64,000 bases of DNA from Streptomyces dioscori (GTDB lineage: Bacteria > Actinomycetota > Actinomycetes > Streptomycetales > Streptomycetaceae), in NCBI RefSeq assembly GCF_003024195.1, contig NZ_KZ679039.1:722285-786284 (forward strand), given 5' to 3'. Below, piece by piece: positions 10,814 through 19,137 of this stretch. The translations under genes were made by a program, and so were the position numbers. Below the pieces are notes generated by a model. That model was given only the letters and a program-made list of their open reading frames with translations, was not told the origin of the DNA and searched no databases. Position 1 is the first letter of the stretch. The number at the start of each line of letters is the position of its first letter.

Positions 10814-12169
10814 TCAGAGCCCGAGGCGCCGGGACAGGTCGGAGGTGAAGACGGACCGCGGGTCCAGCTCCGCGCGCAGCGCCCGGAACTCGCCGAGCCG
10901 CGGATACATCGCCGTGAGCAGCTCGGGCCGCAGCCGGGAGTCCTTGGCGAGGTAGACGCGCCCGTCGGCCGCGGCGACCTCCTCGTCCAGCTCGTCGAGG
11001 AAGCCGCCGAGCCCCGGCAGGTTCGCGGGGATGTCGAGGGCGAGGGTCCAGCCGGGCATCGGGAAGGACAGCCAGCCCGGGTCGCCCTCGCCGAAGCGCT
11101 TCAGGACGGCGAGGAAGGACGGGCAGCGGCGCTGCGAGATGCGCCGCACGATCCGGCGCAGGGTCTCCTCCTGCCCGTAGCCGACGGCGAACTGGTACTG
11201 CACGAAACCGCCGCGCCCGTAGACGCGGTTCCAGTGCGGCACGCCGTCGAGCGGGTGGAAGAACGTGGACATCCGCTGGAGTTCGCCCACCCGCGCGCGG
11301 GGCGCCTTGCGGTACCACAGCTCGTTGAAGAGACCCACCGTCGTACGGCCCAGCAGGCCCTCGGGGACGAAGGAGGGCGCCGCGGGAAGACGCCCCGGAC
11401 GGAACTCCAGCGGGGCTCTACGCGCGCGCGTGCGGCCGTCCAGCGCCTCCAGGGGGGCGTGATCGCCCCGGGTCAGCACCGAGCGGCCCATGGACGCGCC
11501 GCGGGCCAGCAGGTCGATCCAGGCGACCGAGTAGCGGTAGCGGTGATCGGTCGCCGTGAGGCGGGCCATCAAGTCGTCCAGGTCCGTGGCGCGTTCCGTG
11601 TCGACGGACATCAGCGACGTCGCCACGGGCTGCAGCCGGACGGTGGCCGTCAGGATGACGCCGGTCAGGCCCATGCCGCCCGCCGTGGCGTCGAACAGGG
11701 GCGTTCCCCGGTCCACCATGCGGATCTGCCCGTCGGCGGTCAGCAGTTCGAAGGACAGGACGTGGCGGGCGAACGAGCCGGACACATGGTGGTTCTTTCC
11801 GTGGATGTCCGCGCCGATCGCCCCGCCGACCGTCACATAGCGGGTTCCGGGAGTCACCGGCACGAACCAGCCCAGCGGCAGCAGTACTTCCATGAGGCGG
11901 TGCAGGGAGACACCGGCGCCGCACAGCACGGTCCCGCCGTCCACGTCGACCGCGTGGACGCTGTCGAGCCCCGTCATGTCGAACACGGCCCCGCCCGCGT
12001 TCTGCGCCGCGTCCCCGTACGCCCGTCCGAGGCCCCGCGCGATGCCTCCGCGGGCCCCGCACTCCCGGACGGCCGCCACGGCCTCCTCGTACGAACGGGG
12101 GCGCACCAGGCGGGCTGCGGTGGGAGCGGTGCGGCCCCACCCCGTGACGGAAACCGTGTCGGTAGGCAT
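10814..12169 (-). CDS. FAD-dependent oxidase, DprE1-like (decaprenylphosphoryl-ribose 2'-oxidase)
   Basis: 451 aa. The N-terminal FAD (PCMH) domain carries IARGLGRAYGDAAQNAGG and VTVGGAIGADIHGKNHH. The C-terminal half matches mycobacterial DprE1 closely: FLAVLKRFG, SFPMPGW, LAKDSR (Lys409 at the position of the essential Lys418). The benzothiazinone-reactive Cys387 of M. tuberculosis DprE1 aligns with Ala377 here (PGWTLALDIP versus PGWNICVDFP, recalled), so this enzyme should not form the covalent drug adduct. The gene is divergent from the PAP2/UbiA operon across a 142-bp, relatively AT-rich intergenic region. Confidence 0.88.
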   Translation of the reverse strand: MPTDTVSVTGWGRTAPTAARLVRPRSYEEAVAAVRECGARGGIARGLGRAYGDAAQNAGGAVFDMTGLDSVHAVDVDGGTVLCGAGVSLHRLMEVLLPLGWFVPVTPGTRYVTVGGAIGADIHGKNHHVSGSFARHVLSFELLTADGQIRMVDRGTPLFDATAGGMGLTGVILTATVRLQPVATSLMSVDTERATDLDDLMARLTATDHRYRYSVAWIDLLARGASMGRSVLTRGDHAPLEALDGRTRARRAPLEFRPGRLPAAPSFVPEGLLGRTTVGLFNELWYRKAPRARVGELQRMSTFFHPLDGVPHWNRVYGRGGFVQYQFAVGYGQEETLRRIVRRISQRRCPSFLAVLKRFGEGDPGWLSFPMPGWTLALDIPANLPGLGGFLDELDEEVAAADGRVYLAKDSRLRPELLTAMYPRLGEFRALRAELDPRSVFTSDLSRRLGL

Positions 12170-12311
12170 GCCAGTGACCGTATCGAGCCGAAGTTGCCTT
12201 TAGTTACCTAACATCCCTCTACATCCCTTTCCTCCCCGAAATGGGTGATTAATGGGATGTCGCTCAATATTGCCGGAGCTGTAGCCCTGTTGACGTGAAC
12301 AGTGAGTCCCC

Positions 12312-12833
12312 ATGGACCACCACGACGAGCGCCCTGACCTGGACCACCGGATCCTCACGGCCCTCCACGCACGCGGCACGGGCCCCGCAGTCGCCGCCGC
12401 CGCGCGGACCCTGTCCCTGGCGGGAGAGCACGGCGCGCTGTGGCTCGCGGCGGGCCTCGCGGGAGCCGCCGCCGACCGGGAGCGGCGCGGCGCCTGGCTG
12501 CGCGGCACGGCCCTGACCGCGGGCGCGCACCTCGCCAGCATGGGCGTGAAACGGCTCGTACGCCGTCCGCGTCCCGGCCATGTCGAGCCGCTGGTCCGCA
12601 CCGCGGGCCGGCACTCCTTCCCCAGCTCGCACGCCACGTCCGCGGTGGCCGCCGCCGTGGCCTTCGGCGCGCTCGGCGCACGGGTGGTGCCCGCGCTGGC
12701 CGCCGCGATGTGCGTGTCGCGGGTGGTCGTCGGCGTCCACTACCCCTCGGACGTCGCCGCGGGCGCCGCCCTCGGCGCGGTCACCGCCCGGCTGGGCGCC
12801 CGCTGGATGACAGGAGGCCGTGACCATGGCTGA
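12312..12833 (+). CDS. PAP2-family phosphatase (decaprenylphosphoryl-5-phosphoribose phosphatase-like)
   Basis: 173 aa with several short hydrophobic helices. The three PAP2 motifs are present: KRLVRRPRP, PSSHATS and SRVVVGVHYPSD. It overlaps the next gene, a UbiA-type phosphoribosyltransferase, by 8 bp. In mycobacteria the corresponding phosphatase (Rv3807c) removes the 5-phosphate from decaprenylphosphoryl-5-phosphoribose, the step after the transferase. Function is inferred from that pairing. Confidence 0.85.
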   Translation: MDHHDERPDLDHRILTALHARGTGPAVAAAARTLSLAGEHGALWLAAGLAGAAADRERRGAWLRGTALTAGAHLASMGVKRLVRRPRPGHVEPLVRTAGRHSFPSSHATSAVAAAVAFGALGARVVPALAAAMCVSRVVVGVHYPSDVAAGAALGAVTARLGARWMTGGRDHG

Positions 12834-13800
12834 GACGGCCCTTCTGGGGAGCGCGAAGAGTCCGGGAAGCGCGGGGAGAGCGGAGGAGACACGGGGGAAG
12901 CGGTCCGCCCCGCCGAAAAGTGGCCTCCTGAAGGGCATCGTCAGGACCGCCCGTCCGAAACAGTGGGTCAAGAACGTCCTCGTGGTCGCCGCCCCGGCCG
13001 CCGCCGGCGAACTCTTCTCACGCCACGCGCTCGTCCAGGTCGCCCTGGTCTTCGTGCTGTTCACGGCCTGCGCGGCGAGCGTCTACCTCGTCAACGACGC
13101 CCGCGACGCCGACGCCGACCGCGCCCACCCGGTCAAGCGTCACCGGCCGGTCGCCGCCGGCGTGGTGCCCGTCCCGGTCGCCTACTCCGTAGGCATCGTT
13201 CTCGCCGTCGTCGCCCCCACCGTGGCCGCGTTCGTGTGCTCGCCGCTCACCTCGGCACTGCTCACCGCCTACCTGGGGATGCAGTTCGCGTACTGCATCA
13301 GCCTCAAGCACGTCCTGGTCGTCGACCTCGCCGTCGTGACCACCGGGTTCCTGATGCGGGCCATGATCGGCGGACTCGCGCTGGGCATCCCGCTGTCGCG
13401 CTGGTTCCTGATCACGACCGGCTTCGGCGCGCTGTTCATGGTGTCCGCCAAGCGCTACTCCGAAGCCGTCCAGATGGCCGGGAAAGCGGGCGCCACGCGC
13501 GCGCTGCTCACCGAGTACACCGTCGGCTACCTGCGCTTCGTCTGGCAGTTGGCCGCCTCCGTCGCCGTCCTCGGCTACTGCCTGTGGGCCCTGGAGGAGG
13601 GCGGCCTGCCGCACACCAGCGTGCTGCCCTGGCGGCAGCTGTCGATGGTCGCCTTCATCCTCGCCGTCCTGCGGTACGCGGTCTTCGCCGACCGGGGCAC
13701 CGCGGGCGAACCGGAGGACGTGGTCCTGCGCGACCGCGCGCTCGCCCTGATCGGCGTGGCCTGGCTCGCCATGTACGGCCTGGCGGTGGCCAACTGGTGA
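12826..13800 (+). CDS. UbiA-type decaprenyl-phosphate phosphoribosyltransferase
   Basis: 324 aa from the ATG at 12826, preferred over the GTG at 12820 because AGGAGG (12812-12817) is correctly spaced only for the ATG. It has about nine membrane helices. The first Asp-rich motif is VNDARDADADRAHPVKRHRP (the NDxxDxxxDxxH pattern of UbiA enzymes) and RPKQWVKN is near the N-terminus, as in Rv3806c. It would transfer 5-phosphoribose from PRPP to polyprenyl phosphate at the cytoplasmic face. The translational overlap with the phosphatase and the following GtrA gene indicates one operon. Confidence 0.88.
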   Translation: MAETALLGSAKSPGSAGRAEETRGKRSAPPKSGLLKGIVRTARPKQWVKNVLVVAAPAAAGELFSRHALVQVALVFVLFTACAASVYLVNDARDADADRAHPVKRHRPVAAGVVPVPVAYSVGIVLAVVAPTVAAFVCSPLTSALLTAYLGMQFAYCISLKHVLVVDLAVVTTGFLMRAMIGGLALGIPLSRWFLITTGFGALFMVSAKRYSEAVQMAGKAGATRALLTEYTVGYLRFVWQLAASVAVLGYCLWALEEGGLPHTSVLPWRQLSMVAFILAVLRYAVFADRGTAGEPEDVVLRDRALALIGVAWLAMYGLAVANW

Positions 13801-14279
13801 GCGGGGCGCGGAGTGCGGAGACAGGAGGCGTGCGCCGGGCGCCCCCGCCGCACGCGGGCCGGCCGCACCGCCGGGAACTGCTCGGCTTCGCCGCCGCGGG
13901 CCTCCTCGCGTACGCCGCCGACCTCGCCCTCTTCCTGTGGCTGCGCGGCCCGGCCGGGCTCGACCCGCTGACCGCCAAGGCCCTGTCGTTCGTGGCGGGC
14001 TGCTCGGTCGCGTACGCGGGCAACGCGCTGGGCACGTACCGGCACACGACCCCGGGCCTCCTCCAGTACGCGATCTTCTTCGGGGTGAACATCGCGGGAG
14101 CCCTGGTGCAGCTGCTGTGCATCCTCGTCAGCCACTACGGCCTCGGGCTCACCTCCCCGCGCGCGGACATCGTGTCGGGCGCCGGAATCGGCATGGTGCT
14201 CGCTACGGTCCTGCGCTTTTGGGGTACGAGGACATTGGTTTTCCGAGGCGAGGGCAGAGTCGGATCATGGACTGGCTGA
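13797..14279 (+). CDS. GtrA-family membrane protein
   Basis: 160 aa. After a basic N-terminus come four hydrophobic helices, with the GtrA-type block LLGFAAAGLLAYAADLALF and a C-terminal VLATVLRFWGTRTLVF. GtrA proteins are small membrane proteins linked to polyprenyl-phosphate sugars. In mycobacteria Rv3789 of this family sits next to dprE1/dprE2. The GTG at 13797 overlaps the UbiA stop (GTGA), suggesting coupling. A second GTG near 13830 after GGAGG has too short a spacing. It overlaps the YihY gene by 13 bp. Confidence 0.82.
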   Translation: MSGARSAETGGVRRAPPPHAGRPHRRELLGFAAAGLLAYAADLALFLWLRGPAGLDPLTAKALSFVAGCSVAYAGNALGTYRHTTPGLLQYAIFFGVNIAGALVQLLCILVSHYGLGLTSPRADIVSGAGIGMVLATVLRFWGTRTLVFRGEGRVGSWTG

Positions 14280-15199
14280 AAAAGCTCCCCGTCGTGGGCC
14301 CGTGGGTCGCACGGCTGATGCTCACGCACGCCTGGCGTTCGTACGAACGGCTGGACCGGGTGAAGTGGACGCGGCTCGCCGCCGCGATGACCTTCATCAG
14401 CTTCCTCGCGCTCTTCCCGCTGATCACCGTGGCCGCCGCGATCGCCGCCGCGGCCCTCGACGAGAAGGGGGTGCAGACGCTTGAGGACAAGATCGCCGAG
14501 CAGATCCCCGGCATCGCCGAACAGCTCGACATCGGCGCTCTCGTCGACAACGCCGGCACCGTCGGCCTCATCGCGGGCGCCCTGCTGCTGTTCACCGGCA
14601 TCGGCTGGGTCGGCTCGATGCGTGAGTGCCTGCGCGCGGTCTGGGAGCTCCCCGACGAGGAGGAGAACCCGATCCTGCGCAAGCTCGTGGACGGCGGCGT
14701 ACTCGTCGGCCTCGGCGGCGCCGCGCTCGTCACGATCGCCGCGTCCACCCTCGCGTCGACCGCCGTGGGCTGGACCACCCGGCAGCTCGGCATCGAGGAG
14801 GGCGGCTGGGGCGGCGTGCTGCTGCGGGTGGCCGCGTTCGCCGTGGCCGTCCTCGCCGCCTTCCTGCTGCTCCTGTACCTGCTGACGCTGCTCCCCGGCG
14901 TCCAGCCCGAGCGACGCCGCCTCGTCGTCGCCGCGCTGATCGGCGCCGCCGGGTTCGAACTGCTGAAACTGCTGCTCAGCGGCTATATCCAGGGAGTCGC
15001 GGCGAAGAGCATGTACGGGGCGTTCGGGGTGCCCGTCGCGCTGCTGCTGTGGATCAACTTCACGTCCAAGCTGCTGCTGTTCTGCGCGTCCTGGACGGCG
15101 ACGGAACACAAGGAGGCGGCGGAGCCGGCCGGCACGGACGACTCCGCGGACCTCAGCGGCGGCGACGCATCAGCTCCGGCAGCGGCCAGCGGCGGTTGA
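14267..15199 (+). CDS. YihY/BrkB-family inner-membrane protein
   Basis: 310 aa. It shows the family order of six hydrophobic helices and signature segments AAAMTFISFLALFPLITVAAAI, IGWVGSMRECLRAVW and KSMYGAFGVPVALLLWINFTSKLLLF. The molecular function of the family is not settled. It overlaps GtrA by 13 bp, so it belongs to the polyprenyl-sugar operon. Its 3' end overlaps the convergent D,D-carboxypeptidase gene by 47 bp. Confidence 0.9.
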   Translation: MDWLKKLPVVGPWVARLMLTHAWRSYERLDRVKWTRLAAAMTFISFLALFPLITVAAAIAAAALDEKGVQTLEDKIAEQIPGIAEQLDIGALVDNAGTVGLIAGALLLFTGIGWVGSMRECLRAVWELPDEEENPILRKLVDGGVLVGLGGAALVTIAASTLASTAVGWTTRQLGIEEGGWGGVLLRVAAFAVAVLAAFLLLLYLLTLLPGVQPERRRLVVAALIGAAGFELLKLLLSGYIQGVAAKSMYGAFGVPVALLLWINFTSKLLLFCASWTATEHKEAAEPAGTDDSADLSGGDASAPAAASGG

Positions 15200-16469
15200 T
15201 CAGGAAGACACCGGCGGCGAGCAGGGCGAGGACGCCGCCGGTGATCGCCAGGGCGATGCCGACACCGCCCGAACCGTCCGTACCGTCCGCCTTCGACGAG
15301 GCGGCCACCGTCTTCGACTTGCCCGCGCCGTCACCCGAACCGCCCGCCTCGCCGGAGGCGTTCGCGCCCGGCTGCGCACCCGTGTCCGCGCTCTTCGGCG
15401 GCACCAGCTCGCCCACCGGCGAGACCTTGCCCGAGGCCTTGAAACCCCAGTCGAGGAGCTTGGCGGTCTCCTTGTAGACCTCGTCGTGCTCCTGCTTCTC
15501 CGGGTTCATGACCGTGACGAGCAGCACCCGGCCGTCGCGCTCGGCGACGCCGGTGAAGGTCGCGCCCGCGTTGGTGGTGTTGCCGTTCTTCACACCCGCG
15601 ATGCCCTGGTAGGCGTCGAGGCCGTAGTCGCCGGTGAGCAGCCGGTTGGTGTTCTGGATCTCGAAGGACCCGCGGGTGGTCCTGCCCTTCTTGTTCTTCT
15701 TGGTCTCGCCGGGGAACTTCGCACGGACCGTCGAGCAGTACTCCCGGAAGTCCGCGTTCTGCAGGCCGGAGCGGGCGAACAGGGTCAGGTCGTACGCCGA
15801 CGACACCTGGCGCTTCTCGTCGTAGCCGTCCGGGCTGACCACGTTCGTGTCGAGCGCCTGGAGCTCCTCGGCGCGCGCGTTCATGTCCGCGACGGTCCGG
15901 TCCACGCCCCCGTTCATCGCCGACAGGACGTGTACGGCGTCGTTGCCGGAGCGAAGGAAGACACCGAGCCACAGATCGTGGACCGTGTACGTCTCGTCCT
16001 CCTTGACGCCCACCATGCTGGAGCCCGAGCCGATGCCCGCCAGGTCGGACGGGACGACCTTGTGCTTCTGCTTCTTCGGGAACTTGGGCAGCAGGGTGTC
16101 GGCGAACAGCATCTTCAGGGTGCTCGCCGGAGGCAGCCGCCAGTGCGCGTTGTGCGAGGCCAGGACATCGCCGGACTCGGCGTCCGCGACGATCCAGGAG
16201 CGGGCGCTCAGATCCTTCGGGAGGACCGGCGCACCGGTGCCGAGGTTCGCCTGCGTCCCGGGCTGCGCGAGCAGGGCGCCGCCCACCGACGACATGTCCG
16301 CCGGTGGGGTGGCCGACGGGCTGGCCGACGGGCTCGGCTTCGGCTTGTCCGCCGCGAAGGCGGCCGCGGCTGCGGCGGCGGGCGCGGTGGCGGTCGCCGT
16401 GAGCGCGAGCGAGAACGACAACAGGGTGGCGGAAGTGACCAGCAAGGAGGACTTGGCGGTCTTTTTCAT
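15153..16469 (-). CDS. D-alanyl-D-alanine carboxypeptidase (peptidase S11 family)
   Basis: 438 aa from the ATG at 16469. The signal peptide is MKKTAKSSLLVTSATLLSFS and onward. The catalytic SxxK is in PPASTLKMLF (Ser116, Lys119), SxN is in FLRSGND, and the third motif is KNG (GVKNGNTTNAG) rather than KTG. A Pro/Ser linker precedes the catalytic domain. The C-terminus has a Ser/Gly-rich stalk, one membrane helix (VGIALAITGGVLALLAAGVFLI) and a RRRR tail, so the enzyme is anchored at the outer face of the membrane. It trims the terminal D-Ala of peptidoglycan stem peptides. A GTG at 16478 is an alternative start. Confidence 0.92.
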   Translation of the reverse strand: MKKTAKSSLLVTSATLLSFSLALTATATAPAAAAAAAFAADKPKPSPSASPSATPPADMSSVGGALLAQPGTQANLGTGAPVLPKDLSARSWIVADAESGDVLASHNAHWRLPPASTLKMLFADTLLPKFPKKQKHKVVPSDLAGIGSGSSMVGVKEDETYTVHDLWLGVFLRSGNDAVHVLSAMNGGVDRTVADMNARAEELQALDTNVVSPDGYDEKRQVSSAYDLTLFARSGLQNADFREYCSTVRAKFPGETKKNKKGRTTRGSFEIQNTNRLLTGDYGLDAYQGIAGVKNGNTTNAGATFTGVAERDGRVLLVTVMNPEKQEHDEVYKETAKLLDWGFKASGKVSPVGELVPPKSADTGAQPGANASGEAGGSGDGAGKSKTVAASSKADGTDGSGGVGIALAITGGVLALLAAGVFLINRRWPLPELMRRRR

Positions 16470-16629
16470 GGCGGGCACGGTCGAGAACGTACAGGGCGCG
16501 GGGAGGGAAGTCGCAGGGGCCTCCTCGCCGGGGCCCTTTCCGGCAGGGGCTTTTGCGCCACCGTGCCGTGCGCCGTGGCCGGACCCACCCCGGGCGCCGC
16601 TTCCGTTCGAGGGCGGCGATACTGAACCC

Positions 16630-16878
16630 ATGAAGCTCAGCCGTCCCCTCTCCTGGTTCCTGCTCGCCTTCGGAGTGTGGAGCTGGGTCATTTGGGTCAC
16701 TTTCATCAAAAATCTCTGGAAGGACGGCAGCGGGCTCGCCTTCGACGACGCGGGCGATCCGACCGGGTACTTCTGGGTGCACCTGACGCTCGCCGTTGTC
16801 TCCTTTGTCTTGGGGACGGTTGTCGGGGGCATCGGGTTGCGCGGGGTCCGGGCCTTGCGCCGGACACCGTCGTCGTAA
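16630..16878 (+). CDS. SCO4848-type small membrane protein
   Basis: 82 aa with two hydrophobic helices (LSWFLLAFGVWSWVIWVTFI and WVHLTLAVVSFVLGTVVGGI) around an acidic loop, and a basic C-terminus. It matches my memory of the conserved actinobacterial SCO4848 family, whose function is unknown. A GATACT hexamer at 16618-16623 lies six bases before the ATG with no Shine-Dalgarno, suggesting leaderless expression (inference). It is divergent from the D,D-carboxypeptidase. Confidence 0.8.
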   Translation: MKLSRPLSWFLLAFGVWSWVIWVTFIKNLWKDGSGLAFDDAGDPTGYFWVHLTLAVVSFVLGTVVGGIGLRGVRALRRTPSS

Positions 16879-16898
16879 CGCCGTACCGGCACAACGCG

Positions 16899-16959
16899 GT
16901 ATCGCCGTATCGCCGTATCGCCGTATCGCACAACGTCATAACGTCATAACGTCATAACG
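16899..16959. repeat. Two adjacent 8-bp tandem repeats
   Basis: GTATCGCC repeats nearly four times at 16899-16929 and AACGTCAT repeats three and a half times at 16932-16959. They fill the short gap between the SCO4848-type gene and the metallophosphoesterase, ending next to the latter's ribosome binding site (GGGAGAG, 16959-16965). Unit number could alter the upstream region of that gene. Confidence 0.9.
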
Positions 16960-16972
16960 GGAGAGTCCTCGC

Positions 16973-18298
16973 GTGGTCATCGTGTTCGTCGTGGTGGTGG
17001 TTCTGGTCCTCGCCGTGTTCGGGGGGCTGCACTGGTACCTGTGGCGCCGGCTGGTGCGCGACACGACAGCGCGGCCCGGGGTGTCCCGGCGCGTGGGCAC
17101 GGCCGTGATCGTCGGCGGGCCGGTGCTGATGTTCGCGGCGATCACGTCCGAGCGGACGGGCGCGCCGTTCTGGCTGCAGCAGGTGCTGGCCTGGCCCGGC
17201 TTCCTGTGGATGGTGCTGTCGATGTACCTCCTGCTGGCGCTGCTGGTCGGCGAGGCCGTACGGCCGCTGCTGCGGAGGTTCCTGGACCGGCGTACGGCGC
17301 CCGCGGCCGAGCCGGTGGCCGAGCCGGTCGTCGAACCGGCGGAGGTGCGCGAGGCCGCGCACGTACCGTCGGGGGCGTCGGCGGCCGGGGAAACGGCGGC
17401 CCGGGACGCCGAGCGGCCCGCGGAGGCACCGGCGTCTGCGTCTGCCCCCGCGTCCGCGCCCGTGTCCGTCGGACCCTCGCGGCGGCTCCTCATCTCGCGG
17501 GTCGTGGGCGGGGCCGCCGCGGCCGCCGCCGTCGGCACCGTGGGGTACGGGACGTACGGCGTCCTGAGCGGGCCCAAGGTCAAGCGGGTCACCGTGCCGC
17601 TGGCCAAGCTCCCGAGGGCCGCCCACGGATACCGGATCGCCGTCGTCAGCGACATCCACCTCGGGCCCGTGCTCGGGCGCGGCTTCGCCCAGAAGGTCGT
17701 CGACACGATCAACTCGACGCAGCCCGACCTGATCGCGGTCGTGGGCGACCTCGTCGACGGCAGCGTGAAGGACCTCGGGCCCGCCGCCGCGCCGCTCGCC
17801 CAACTGCGGGCACGGCACGGCTCGTTCTTCGTCACCGGCAACCACGAGTACTTCTCCGGGGCCGAGGAGTGGGTCGCGCGCGTACGTGAACTGGGGCTGA
17901 ACCCGCTGGAGAACGCCCGCACCGAGCTGGCGCACTTCGACCTCGCCGGTGTCAACGACATAGCCGGGGAGGACGAGGGCCAGGGGCCCGACTTCGCGAA
18001 GGCCCTCGGCGACCGGGACCGCGGCCGGGCGTCTGTCCTGCTCGCGCACCAGCCCGTACAGATCCATGACGCCGTGGAGCACGGGGTGGACCTCCAGCTC
18101 TCCGGGCACACCCACGGCGGGCAGCTGTGGCCCGGCAACCTCGTCGCGGACCTCGCCAATCCGACACTCGCCGGTCTGGAGCGCTACGGGGACACACAGT
18201 TGTACGTGTCGCGGGGCGCCGGCGCGTGGGGGCCGCCCACGCGGGTGGGGGCGCCGTCGGACATCACGGTCGTGGAGCTGGCCTCCAGGCAGGCCTGA
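16973..18298 (+). CDS. Membrane-anchored metallophosphoesterase (YkuE-like)
   Basis: 441 aa. The N-terminal 100 residues form four hydrophobic helices. An acidic Pro/Ala linker follows, then a SRRLLISR segment with another helix. The C-terminal phosphoesterase domain has all calcineurin-type metal motifs: SDIHLGP, GDLVDG, GNHEYF, HQPVQ and GHTHGGQLWP. Relatives act on lipid headgroup or UDP-linked phosphoesters at the membrane. The start is GTG at 16973 with GGGAGAG seven bases upstream. Confidence 0.92.
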   Translation: MVIVFVVVVVLVLAVFGGLHWYLWRRLVRDTTARPGVSRRVGTAVIVGGPVLMFAAITSERTGAPFWLQQVLAWPGFLWMVLSMYLLLALLVGEAVRPLLRRFLDRRTAPAAEPVAEPVVEPAEVREAAHVPSGASAAGETAARDAERPAEAPASASAPASAPVSVGPSRRLLISRVVGGAAAAAAVGTVGYGTYGVLSGPKVKRVTVPLAKLPRAAHGYRIAVVSDIHLGPVLGRGFAQKVVDTINSTQPDLIAVVGDLVDGSVKDLGPAAAPLAQLRARHGSFFVTGNHEYFSGAEEWVARVRELGLNPLENARTELAHFDLAGVNDIAGEDEGQGPDFAKALGDRDRGRASVLLAHQPVQIHDAVEHGVDLQLSGHTHGGQLWPGNLVADLANPTLAGLERYGDTQLYVSRGAGAWGPPTRVGAPSDITVVELASRQA

Positions 18299-18672
18299 CG
18301 CGGGTCGCCGGACGTGGGTCGCCTGGCGCGGGGCTCCGACGTGCGGCGCCGACCAGCTGATTTTTGGCCAGTCGGCGGGGTGTCGGCCGGTGCCGGTACG
18401 GCCTGGAACCTTCACATGATCCGGTGAACCGTCGCGTGCGGGTCCCGGCCGGTGTGCCGCGGCAGGGTACGACTCGCTGGCTGAGCAGTGCGGACGTGAG
18501 GGGGCCGGGTACCCGTCGGGCGGCAGACGGCCCTCCGGTTGTGGAGCCCCCACGGGATCGGCCCGTCGAGCGCCTGTCGCGTTCATGCAGGGTTGCAATT
18601 GCGCGAGTGACGCATCGGGCGCGCGTCACGCAGCATGATGTGACGGAGGCGTGCGCGGGGTGAGGAGCAAAC
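18299..18672. other. 374-bp gap with one inverted repeat and no supported gene
   Basis: Open frames on both strands here lack homologue-like sequence and overlap each other. GTGACGC (18607-18613) pairs with GCGTCAC (18623-18629) across nine bases, about 45 bp before the anti-sigma-like gene. It is a possible operator or RNA hairpin. A GAGGAG purine run near 18662 is the ribosome binding site of the next gene. Confidence 0.5.
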
Positions 18673-19113
18673 GTGTTGAGACGCAACTCCTTCCGGCTGC
18701 CCAGGCACCCGGCTTCCGTGGGGCTCGCGCGGCGCCGGGTGCGGGACCATCTGTCGAACTGGGGGCACAGCGCGGGGGAGCAGGCGTTCGAGGACGTGGT
18801 GCTGCTCGTGTCCGAACTGGCGACCAACGCGGTGCGGCATGCGCCGTTGCTTGAACGGGAGTTCGAGGTCGCGGTGACCACGCTCGCGGACGGGTCGTGT
18901 CTCATAGAAGTCTCCGACGAGAGCGCTGCGCAGCCGCGGTTGCGGTCGGTCCGGGAGGACGAGGGGGAGTCGGGGCGGGGGTTACGGCTGGTGGAGAGCC
19001 TCACCACGGCGTGGGGGGTCTGGAGCCGGGGCCGCCACGGCAAGACGGTGTGGGCACTGATCCCGGCCCCGGACCCGAAGCCGGAGCCCTCCGGGCGGGG
19101 GCTGGCGGGGTGA
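18673..19113 (+). CDS. HATPase (anti-sigma-factor/RsbW-like) ATP-binding protein
   Basis: 146 aa. It carries GHKL ATPase motifs: LLVSELATNAVRHA (N-box with the Mg-binding Asn), IEVSDESAAQPRL (G1) and GRGLRLVESLTTAWGVW (G2), with KTVWALIP at the end. Streptomyces has many stand-alone proteins of this type that act as serine kinases or anti-sigma factors. No partner gene is adjacent. Start GTG at 18673 has GAGGAG upstream. Confidence 0.87.
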   Translation: MLRRNSFRLPRHPASVGLARRRVRDHLSNWGHSAGEQAFEDVVLLVSELATNAVRHAPLLEREFEVAVTTLADGSCLIEVSDESAAQPRLRSVREDEGESGRGLRLVESLTTAWGVWSRGRHGKTVWALIPAPDPKPEPSGRGLAG

Positions 19114-19137
19114 CCTGCGGGCCGGTGGGGGCTGGCC

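Noticed and set aside
12200..12222. Possible iron box (DmdR/IdeR type) near the DprE1 start
   Set aside because: TTTAGTTACCTAAC matches only half of the 19-bp consensus; too weak to report.
18364..18663. 99-codon + strand open frame in the gap before the HATPase gene
   Set aside because: Arg-rich translation with no motif, non-standard start, overlapped by an equally plausible open frame on the other strand.
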